DNA of 54,951 bases, from contig JAAFJU010000017.1 of assembly GCA_013298165.1 (NCBI GenBank), positions 1 to 54,951 of the forward strand, in the 5' to 3' direction. The notes beneath the pieces are model-generated. The model worked only from the letters and a program-made list of their open reading frames with translations. It ran no database searches and was not told the origin of the DNA. Both the position numbers and the translations under genes were made by a program. This document shows, piece after piece, positions 8,899-15,428 of the stretch (positions are counted from its first letter, which is position 1; each line of letters begins with the position of its first letter). The stretch comes from Synechococcales cyanobacterium bin31.maxbin.ball.101. Lineage in GTDB: Bacteria; Cyanobacteriota; Cyanobacteriia; Leptolyngbyales; Leptolyngbyaceae.

Positions 8899-9123
8899 AT
8901 GCAATCTGTTTATCGAGTTAATGCGAGTGAGTTGGACGATCGCTTTTTGGATAGTCTTAAGGTATTGTTTGGCGATCGGCAAATTGAAATTGTGGTGTCG
9001 TCGATTGACGAAACAGACTATTTGCTTGGGAACGAAGCGAATCGATCGCATCTCTTACGGGCGGTTCAGAATGTGGAGGAGCGCAAAAATTTGGTAGAAG
9101 TCAACCTTGAAGATTGGCTATGA
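8899..9123 (+). CDS. YefM/RelB-like antitoxin, partner of a broken YoeB
   Basis: A 74-residue acidic protein (YRVNASELDDRFLDSLKVLF at the start, NLVEVNLEDWL at the end) like small cyanobacterial antitoxins found directly before YoeB/Txe toxins. Members of this group bind and neutralise the toxin and repress their own operon. The ATG used gives the usual family length. Its TGA overlaps the ATG of the toxin remnant (ATGA), as in an intact operon. The antitoxin frame is whole although the toxin is broken. Confidence 0.75.
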   Translation: MQSVYRVNASELDDRFLDSLKVLFGDRQIEIVVSSIDETDYLLGNEANRSHLLRAVQNVEERKNLVEVNLEDWL

Positions 9124-9282
9124 AGCGAAAACTGGCGTTTGAGGGTGAGGCATTCGATACCCTTGAAATATGATTTGAGTGGTTCATGGTCTCGCCGAAT
9201 TAATGATGAGCATCGTCTGGTCTATCGGGTGACTGATTCAGAGATTGTGATTGTGTCTTGCCGATACCATTACGACGAGTAG
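9120..9282 (+). pseudogene. yoeB-type toxin remnant with an internal frameshifting deletion
   Basis: The first 13 codons ([13 protein letters not shown]) match the start of YoeB toxins, and the last 40 codons (from [18 protein letters not shown] through CRYHYDE) match their end. The two parts lie in different frames, and the intervening third of the protein is missing. From the first ATG, translation stops at the TGA of AATATGA after 17 codons. Intact YoeB is about 85 residues and is an mRNA endonuclease of the RelE fold. The C-terminal catalytic Arg, His and Tyr are still encoded but cannot be translated from the normal start. The module should no longer be toxic. Confidence 0.85.
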
Positions 9283-9515
9283 GGCTTTCTCCAGAAAACT
9301 TGCGATCGGGCTGGGGTTATGCCTCGATCGGGGAAATGTATTATGATTTGTCTGGAGAGTCTGACGAGGGGTTGGACTTGCGATCGGCATTTAGCATTTT
9401 TGGAGACTAGCCCGCTTTGATCGGGTGCTAGTTGGGAGTCATGTAGGGCGAGGCATCGCAGAATTTTATCTGATGAGCTATATTTAAATCAGTGATAGTC
9501 CTGAGGATAGGCTCA
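9283..9515. other. Gap before the NACHT gene
   Basis: No gene is seen. Bases 9502-9509 (GAGGATAG) give a plausible ribosome binding site for the ATG at 9516. A GTG 24 bases upstream (9492) is in frame but lacks such a site. Confidence 0.5.
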
Positions 9516-12500
9516 ATGCTGGGAAAGCGATCGTTGCAGTTGTTGCTAGTTTTTTGTCTAGTATTTGGGCTGGTGGTGGGATCGGTGGGGTCGATCGGTG
9601 CCCAGACGCCTGAACCGAATTCGCGGGCGGCGGTGGAAGTGGAGATTAAGAAGTATGCGGCGCGGCGTGTCGAGAATGACTTGCCGATGGATACCTCTAC
9701 CGCGATGAAGGTATTTGAGAAGAATGTGGCAAATCTTACGCAGCAGGATGTGGCGACGATTTATGAGGAAGAGTTCGTTAAGCTGAAGAAGGTCAAGGAT
9801 GAGGACTTTTGGGAGCAGGTAAAGCCGAAGGCGGGGTGGATTGTTGCGGCGATGATTACGGTGTTTGCGTTGTTTCAAGGGAAGCTGAAGGCGTGGGTCG
9901 AGAACATTGTTGGGGCGATCGAAAAAGGGATTTATCAGCGGTTGTCGGGGACGAAGTTCTTTCGGAATGTGGCGTTGAGGAAATATCGATCGGCATTGGT
10001 GGAGAAGCATCAGTCGTTGAAGATTCCGTTTCGTCCTAATCGTCCGTTGGACTTGGCGGGGATTTATGTGCCGTTGAAGGTGGCAGGGAACCGGACGGAG
10101 CCTTCTGTGGAGGCGTTACAGGTGATTCGGGATTGCCGGAAGTTGATGGTGAAGGGGCAGCCGGGATCGGGGAAGACGATCTTGCTGAAGTATTTGGCGT
10201 TGAATTATGGGTTGGGGGAGTTGCGACTGAAGGATGACCCGATCGTGATTCTGTTGGAGTTACATCGGTTGAGTGGTGGGGTTGAGGTGTTGCCTGCGTT
10301 GGTGGATGCGTTGGAGCGGGATGATTTTCCCAATGGGACGAAGTTTCTGGAACAGGCGTTGGATGCGGGGCGGGTGGTGTTATTGCTGGATGGGCTGGAT
10401 GAGGTGAATACCAGCGATCGTCCATCGGTGGTGAAGCGGATTAAGGATTTTTTCGATCGCTATGGCAAGTGTGGGGTGGTGATTACCTGTCGATCGCAGG
10501 TGTATCAAAATGAGTTCGTTCATTTGGTCGATCAGACGTGGGAGGTGGTAGAGTTTACGGATGCGCAGATTCAACAGTTTTTGCGGTCTTGGAAGGCGGA
10601 GATGCCTCCAGAGAAGTCGGTACAGCAGTTATTGCAATCGCTGCGCAATCGGCCTCGGATTAAGGAGTTGGCGCGGAATCCGTTGCTGTTGACGATTATT
10701 GCCTATTTGTATTGTGATGCGCGGTTTGAATTGCCGCATTCACGATCGGAGTTTTATAAAGAATCTACTCGCATTTTATTGAGTGCTTGGGATCGAGAGA
10801 GAGAGACTGAAACACCGAATCGGTATAAGGAATTGACGAAGCGATCGGTGTTGCAGCATTTAGCGTTGTTTGCTCAGGATGGGACGGGCGATCGGAAGAC
10901 GCTGAGTCGTCAAGATGTGATGGCGCAGGTGAAGGCGGTGTTGCTGGGATTGAATTTCGATGCAGATCGGGATGTGGAGCCGATTCTCAATGAGTTGGTG
11001 GAGCGGAGTGGATTGCTATTAGAGATTGATCGTGGGGCGCGGTATCAGTTTAGTCATTTGACGTTGCAGGAGTTTTTTGCGGCGGGGGCACTTGCCGATC
11101 GATCGACTGATCTGATTCAACGAGTTGAGAGTGATCCTGATGCTTGGCGTGAGGTGGTGAAACTTTGGTGTGGTTTGGCAAATGATTCGACAGCGGTGAT
11201 TCGGCAGATTTATATCAGTCAGCCTGTGATGGCGTTTGAATGTTTGGCGGATGCTCAGAATGTGGATGCGGCCTTGGCGGATGAGATTATCGATCGGTTT
11301 CAACAACAGATTGGACAAACAGGGCAAGATCCATCAGTGGGTCTTGCATTCGCAGCGGTTGCAGCCGATCTGAGACCACGAGGACGGCAGGTATTTCAGT
11401 TCTTAGCAGATGCGTTGGAGCAGCCTGGTGATGAGGCTAGTCAGATGACGATTATGACTGGATTGTCTCTGACGAATCTTCCTCAAGCGGCAAAAGCATT
11501 GTGCCAGAATTATTGTGAAATCAGTACGCTACATCGTAGTGCAATTACCCGTATGGGAGATGTCGCAGTTCCTGAATTATCAAAATTAATTGAGGTTGGA
11601 GGCTCTATTTCAATTAATGCACTGAACGATTTAATAAGTATTAGGACTCCTGATGCGGTTCAGATGATGGTCCCGTTGCTGTGGCATAAGCATCCTGATA
11701 TTGCAGGGAGGACAGCGTGGTATTTAGCGGATTTTTTACGTGATTTAGATATGGAAGCGGCATTCCATGAAATCAAGTTAACATCGGAACAAAAGGGTTC
11801 CCCTGAATGGAGTTGGGTTTGGGAGCCATTTTCAGTACCTAAAGATTCCTCATTGCCAGAAATCGCATCTAAAATAGCAGATATACTCTCAAGTTATCCA
11901 TTGACTCATCGGCTTTTGGCTGTTCCAACCTTACGTTTCGTTGTACCAATTTGTGCATTCTCAAAAGAACTAACAGAGAATCTACCAAAAACATTATCTG
12001 ATGAAGCTGAAGACTTATGCCGTTCAATAGGAAAGAATGATGATCCAGATCGTTCAGAGCAATCTAAGAAATTGTTAGAAGAGTTAGTGAAAGGTATACC
12101 TTCTGAGGCAATCAGTCGAAAATTATTGAGTTCTTATAATCCACAATTTCAGCTTCGTTTCTTAAACTGCCTAGTTACCGATCGTAAGGCAAAACAGAGA
12201 GATTGGCTAAATTTGCATCGGCGAGTAAAGTATGATTTTCAAAATGGTTGGCACTATCGATTAGTTTTGAGTGTTGCGGTGATGACTTCGATCGCGGCTT
12301 TAATCGAAATGTTTTATTTACCGTTTCAAGCACAGGAGCAATGGACGAGTTGGTTGGTTGCCGCACCCGCATTCATTGTGGTTATGAGCTGGCTATTCCT
12401 ATGGCAGGGAATTGAGGCTCGGTTAGAATCTGACCTTTTTTGGAAGTTCGCTGTATTTGGTTCGATTAGATTCTGGCTTGAAGTTGTAAATTTACTAAAA

Positions 12501-13028
12501 TATAAAACTGTTTGGGACATCGTAGAACCACTGGCTAATTTTATTCGTAATGGAATTAAGCCTTTTCTAAGTGCAGTCTCAGTTCTAGTTTTAGTACCAG
12601 ATAACCCTGTCATCGCAGCGGAGCCTAATCCTGCCATCACAGAAGCGGTTAACGCAGAGATGAGGAGAGCGCCTAAAGCGCAGTCATTCCTCTCTCATGC
12701 TTTTCTGATGGGCATGACTATCTCGGTAGCCTTAGTCTCAGTTTCAAGCATGGGACTTTTGTGTTGGAAGTCTTCTCGATCAACTCCAGATTACAAACGA
12801 TATTTTGCGATCTTTTCTTACCCACTTTTCTGCGCTTTCCCGATCGTCCTGATCTACAGTTCCCTAGCACTCCACAACTTCTTCCCTTGGCAAACCGTCG
12901 TCCTCATCTGGTTGACCATCATCACCGTCTGCACCCTCCTCTGGCAGCGCGGACAAAAGCTCGATAGAGCCGCTCGAAATCCCTTCCAAAAAATCCTTGC
13001 GGGGTATTACGAGATGCGATCCCCCTAG
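9516..13028 (+). CDS. Membrane-anchored NACHT STAND ATPase with C-terminal membrane domain
   Basis: A 1170-residue signalling ATPase. Order of parts: a signal-like hydrophobic stretch at residues 5-28; an exported-looking segment to about 105; a membrane helix at 108-124; the linker LVEKHQSLKIPFRPNRPLDL, which precedes NACHT in many cyanobacterial proteins; Walker A GQPGSGKT near 214-221; Walker B VVLLLDGLDEV near 287-297; a winged-helix and sensor region ending in YQFSHLTLQEFFAAGAL. HEAT-like helices follow (about 550-890), then four to five membrane helices near 914-932, 942-960, 1058-1085, 1095-1118 and 1127-1148. NACHT proteins oligomerise on sensing a ligand. No separate effector domain is visible, so the membrane segments may be the effector. 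The start is chosen by its ribosome binding site. The gene stands alone. Confidence 0.88.
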   Translation: MLGKRSLQLLLVFCLVFGLVVGSVGSIGAQTPEPNSRAAVEVEIKKYAARRVENDLPMDTSTAMKVFEKNVANLTQQDVATIYEEEFVKLKKVKDEDFWEQVKPKAGWIVAAMITVFALFQGKLKAWVENIVGAIEKGIYQRLSGTKFFRNVALRKYRSALVEKHQSLKIPFRPNRPLDLAGIYVPLKVAGNRTEPSVEALQVIRDCRKLMVKGQPGSGKTILLKYLALNYGLGELRLKDDPIVILLELHRLSGGVEVLPALVDALERDDFPNGTKFLEQALDAGRVVLLLDGLDEVNTSDRPSVVKRIKDFFDRYGKCGVVITCRSQVYQNEFVHLVDQTWEVVEFTDAQIQQFLRSWKAEMPPEKSVQQLLQSLRNRPRIKELARNPLLLTIIAYLYCDARFELPHSRSEFYKESTRILLSAWDRERETETPNRYKELTKRSVLQHLALFAQDGTGDRKTLSRQDVMAQVKAVLLGLNFDADRDVEPILNELVERSGLLLEIDRGARYQFSHLTLQEFFAAGALADRSTDLIQRVESDPDAWREVVKLWCGLANDSTAVIRQIYISQPVMAFECLADAQNVDAALADEIIDRFQQQIGQTGQDPSVGLAFAAVAADLRPRGRQVFQFLADALEQPGDEASQMTIMTGLSLTNLPQAAKALCQNYCEISTLHRSAITRMGDVAVPELSKLIEVGGSISINALNDLISIRTPDAVQMMVPLLWHKHPDIAGRTAWYLADFLRDLDMEAAFHEIKLTSEQKGSPEWSWVWEPFSVPKDSSLPEIASKIADILSSYPLTHRLLAVPTLRFVVPICAFSKELTENLPKTLSDEAEDLCRSIGKNDDPDRSEQSKKLLEELVKGIPSEAISRKLLSSYNPQFQLRFLNCLVTDRKAKQRDWLNLHRRVKYDFQNGWHYRLVLSVAVMTSIAALIEMFYLPFQAQEQWTSWLVAAPAFIVVMSWLFLWQGIEARLESDLFWKFAVFGSIRFWLEVVNLLKYKTVWDIVEPLANFIRNGIKPFLSAVSVLVLVPDNPVIAAEPNPAITEAVNAEMRRAPKAQSFLSHAFLMGMTISVALVSVSSMGLLCWKSSRSTPDYKRYFAIFSYPLFCAFPIVLIYSSLALHNFFPWQTVVLIWLTIITVCTLLWQRGQKLDRAARNPFQKILAGYYEMRSP

Positions 13029-13047
13029 CCCCCTTGGGAAGGGGGGA
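13019..13047. repeat. Dispersed GATCCCCCTA-type palindromic repeat
   Basis: GATCCCCCTAGCCCCCTTGG followed by GAAGGGGGG can fold into a CCCCCTT/AAGGGGG stem. It overlaps the stop codon of the NACHT gene (the last codons encode RSP). Related copies lie at 48930-48962 and, inverted, at 49022-49053. Confidence 0.7.
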
Positions 13048-13130
13048 CATGAGAGGAAAAGAATGAAGAATTGAGAATGATGAACTGAGAGATCCGATAT
13101 AATCCCATAACGTTCCTCCCCATCCTCAGA

Positions 13131-13454
13131 ATGAACGATCGTACTTTTGAGCCGCTACCCGATCGATGGAAAGATATTCAAGCAGACCATCTCTATTCCT
13201 CTGCCGAACCTCGGCTCATTTCATTTAGCGAAACTCAAATTCAGTTAGGCAGTCTCTATGACTCACTGGGTAAGCATCTCAAGGCCATCAATAAAGGACT
13301 CGTCGCCGCCCAAGGCAGTATTGGACTGGTTCCCTCTGAAGTGCCTGACTACGATTTGAAATCTAAAATCCTGGGTAAAGGCGGCGATCGCCGATTTCAC
13401 GGCAAAATAGAAGATGACATTCTCTATTTTCCTGGCAAAATGACCACTCATTAA
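13131..13454 (+). CDS. Hypothetical protein, first gene of a two-gene cassette
   Basis: A 107-residue soluble, mixed-charge protein (MNDRTFEPLPDRWKDIQADH...). I do not recognise the family, and there is no signal peptide or membrane segment. A TATAAT hexamer lies at 13098-13103, 27 bases before the ATG. The stop is 15 bases before the GTG of the next gene, which has its own GGAG ribosome binding site, so the two are probably co-transcribed. The size and pairing would fit a toxin-antitoxin or effector-immunity pair, but nothing in the sequence proves it. Confidence 0.6.
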   Translation: MNDRTFEPLPDRWKDIQADHLYSSAEPRLISFSETQIQLGSLYDSLGKHLKAINKGLVAAQGSIGLVPSEVPDYDLKSKILGKGGDRRFHGKIEDDILYFPGKMTTH

Positions 13455-13469
13455 AATGGAGTAACGGCT

Positions 13470-13847
13470 GTGACCACCACCTTAAAAGCGCATCCCATCT
13501 GGCAAAACGTCACCCAAACTGTTGCAGCGATCGATCCGAGTGCGATCGCTCATCATCATCTTCAAGCGTGTCAATCACAAATCAATGGTTACTGGGATGA
13601 AGACGACCAATTCCATGACACCATTCGCTTTACCCAAACGATCGTTCCGACACTCCTCAGCAGTTCACTAGGAATTACACCCGATCAGAGTGGCGATACA
13701 CCTTGGCTAAATTTCAGATATGCGCTGATTGTTTCTGATACCACCGCTTCGATCGGTGAACTGAACTTGATCTTAAATGATAGTTTGGAAGTCATTGATG
13801 AAAATTGGCTCATTGATCTACATTCTCCCTATGTGTTGTCTGCCTAG
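13470..13847 (+). CDS. Hypothetical protein, second gene of the cassette
   Basis: A 125-residue protein starting at GTG with GGAG ten bases upstream. It is acidic, and its second half (WLNFRYALIVSDTTASIGEL, LNDSLEVIDENWLIDLHSP) suggests alternating strands. The N-terminal half is helical with a His-rich turn (AIAHHHLQACQSQ). I do not recognise the family. It is followed directly by a decayed TPR-like tail. Confidence 0.55.
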   Translation: MTTTLKAHPIWQNVTQTVAAIDPSAIAHHHLQACQSQINGYWDEDDQFHDTIRFTQTIVPTLLSSSLGITPDQSGDTPWLNFRYALIVSDTTASIGELNLILNDSLEVIDENWLIDLHSPYVLSA

Positions 13848-13877
13848 CATCGTGTAGTGTTATCCAGATCAAAGTGA

Positions 13878-14216
13878 CTCACCAAGCTCGTAGACCTAGG
13901 ACAAACCGTCAGCCACGCAGAAGAAACCCTAGACATCGATCGTGCCTATCTAGAAATCCCCGCCCTCCAAAACCTAACCCTTGCGGAAACGCTTGTAAGT
14001 CGATCGCTGGAGACATTTCAGGAATTCGATGACCTACGGTCGGTCACAGACCATCGACGTAAACTCCAAGCTAATGCTTATAAGCCTCTTGGGGAAATTT
14101 ATAATGCTATGAATGATGGTGAGGCGGCAATGCGATCGTTCCAGCAGAGTCGTGAGATTTATCAGGCGATCGATCTGATGGGAAAAGTGGAGGAAGTCGA
14201 TCGTTTGATGGGATAG
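13878..14216 (+). pseudogene. Orphan C-terminal fragment of a TPR-like protein
   Basis: After a TGA (13875-13877) the frame stays open for 112 codons to TAG at 14214, with no good start codon near its beginning. The translation (LGQTVSHAEETLDIDRAYLE ... YKPLGEIYNAMNDGEAAMRSFQQS ... EEVDRLMG) is typical of a TPR tail with YxPLGxIYxAMND and A-M-R-SF spacing. The N-terminal part of the parent gene is absent. The first 70 bases recur in shorter form at 15202-15263. Confidence 0.65.
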
Positions 14217-14260
14217 AGAAGATATAATTAGACAGAGCCAAAACACGATCGTCGTAAGCT

Positions 14261-14491
14261 ATGACCACCATCGAAGCACAAACGCTGGTTAAATTTGTAA
14301 AGAATGCGGCAGGACAGACCACTGATGTCCTAGTCCCTCTAGCCGTCTGGGAAGCGCTACTCGAAAACTATGACTTAGAAAATCCTGACCCAGAATCGAT
14401 CGCTGCCAGCCTTCACCGTGGATTAGAGGACATCAAAGCAGGTCGTACCAAACCTCTAGCAGAACTCTGGGCTAGCCTCGATGCAGAATGA
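14261..14491 (+). CDS. Antitoxin of a RelE-type toxin-antitoxin pair
   Basis: A 76-residue acidic protein (TLVKFVKNAAGQTTDVLVPLAVWEALLENYD). The pattern KFV-D/N-xxG-xxTxVLxPLxxWE is that of small cyanobacterial antitoxins that sit before RelE/ParE toxins. Its reading frame overlaps the next gene by 11 bases. A TATAAT hexamer at 14223-14228 could be the -10 box, but I see no matching -35 box. Like others of its type it probably binds its own promoter. Confidence 0.7.
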   Translation: MTTIEAQTLVKFVKNAAGQTTDVLVPLAVWEALLENYDLENPDPESIAASLHRGLEDIKAGRTKPLAELWASLDAE

Positions 14492-14900
14492 ACCCACACC
14501 CAATGAACCCACTCAGCCGTTGGCGAAGCCTCTCGAAGTGAGAACCGTCGAAATCGAAACAACCGATGAGTTCGATCGTCGAAGTAAAACCCTAACCAAA
14601 AAATACCGCAATCTTAAATCAGACTTGGAGCCGCTAACATTGGCGCTTCAATCCGGAGAAACACCTGGCGATATCCTAACAGGATTAGAAATCCTCGCCT
14701 TCAAAGTGAGGGTCACTAATAGCAATCTCTCTCGTGGAAAAAGTGGCGGCTATCGGGTCATCTACTACGTTGTCTTACCGACAAAAATTGTTCTTCTAAC
14801 GATCTACGCTAAATCTGAACAAGAAAATATCTCAGCCAAGGAAATCGAACGAATTGTTGCCGCCTTTAATCGCCGCAATGATTTAACGATCGATGAGTGA
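14481..14900 (+). CDS. RelE/ParE-family toxin with a proline-rich N-terminal extension
   Basis: A 139-residue protein. From about residue 27 it matches RelE-type ribonuclease toxins: TDEFDRRSKTLTKKYRNLKSDL, then FKVRVTNSNLSRGKSGGYRV and YYVVLPTKIVLLTIYAKSEQ, which carry the usual basic residues. The first 26 residues (PTPNEPTQPLAKPLEVRT) are an unusual proline-rich extension, created by starting inside the antitoxin gene. A shorter toxin would need a non-ATG start. The overlap with the antitoxin gene implies translational coupling. Confidence 0.75.
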   Translation: MQNEPTPNEPTQPLAKPLEVRTVEIETTDEFDRRSKTLTKKYRNLKSDLEPLTLALQSGETPGDILTGLEILAFKVRVTNSNLSRGKSGGYRVIYYVVLPTKIVLLTIYAKSEQENISAKEIERIVAAFNRRNDLTIDE

Positions 14901-14920
14901 TTTGACTTTGAGATAATGCC

Positions 14921-15157
14921 CTACGCATCACCATAAACTTGTTGATACTCCAGAAGCGCTGACTTCAAAGTAGCCGACGGCAACGGCGGACGATCTAATA
15001 TCAAAAGAAATTGATCACGATCGCGATCGGACAGCACCAAATCTGGTTGCTCAATCGACTCTTTCATCTGAAGAAACTCAATAAAATCTAACACCTCATT
15101 CTGACGATGAAGGGGAAGCGTTTTGATTTTACTGACCACCAGAAGTTCAGGACTCAT
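14921..15157 (-). CDS. Small antitoxin-like protein, DUF2281-like then TacA-like tail
   Basis: A 78-residue protein from an ATG with a good ribosome binding site (AGGTGA, 15162-15167). A TTG 21 bases further out is in frame but less likely. Residues about 10-35 (LPLHRQNEVLDFIEFLQMK) match the DUF2281 pattern of small antitoxins. The second half (LSDRDRDQFLLILDRPPLPS) matches the toxin-blocking tail of TacA/DUF1778 antitoxins. No toxin gene is adjacent on its strand. It lies between the two copies of the decayed TPR tail. Confidence 0.6.
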   Translation of the reverse strand: MSPELLVVSKIKTLPLHRQNEVLDFIEFLQMKESIEQPDLVLSDRDRDQFLLILDRPPLPSATLKSALLEYQQVYGDA

Positions 15158-15201
15158 GATTTCACCTACCCAAATCAATAGAATTCTACTTCTATCTTAA
15201 C

Positions 15202-15263
15202 GGACAAACCGCCAGTCATGCAGAAGAAACCCGATCGCACCTATCCAGAAATCTCCGCCCGCT
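15202..15263 (+). pseudogene. Second, shorter copy of the TPR-tail fragment
   Basis: About 58 bases (from GGACAAACC at 15202) repeat 13899-13964 with a 9-10 base deletion and scattered changes. The frame closes at TAA (15261-15263). Confidence 0.7.
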
Positions 15264-15428
15264 AAAATGATCTGAAAATTGTTTGTTTCTAGTCCGTAAT
15301 GAAGTCCGACGATCGCCCATTTGTCTTTACTAGGAGCAAGGTTTAGCGCACAAAACTGTGTCAACCCTATGAAAAACAGGTATTCTGGAAGGCGATTGGA
15401 CTCCATATTTTGCTTTCGGAATGACTTT
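15264..15428. other. Gap before the DUF3352 gene
   Basis: No gene is supported. In-frame codons run back from the DUF3352 start to 15321, but the added peptide is unlike a leader, and the signal peptide begins at 15429. I see no clear promoter boxes. Confidence 0.5.

Noticed and set aside
15197-15406. Minus-strand 69-codon frame before the DUF3352 gene
   Set aside because: It spans a decayed TPR fragment and has no family signal.
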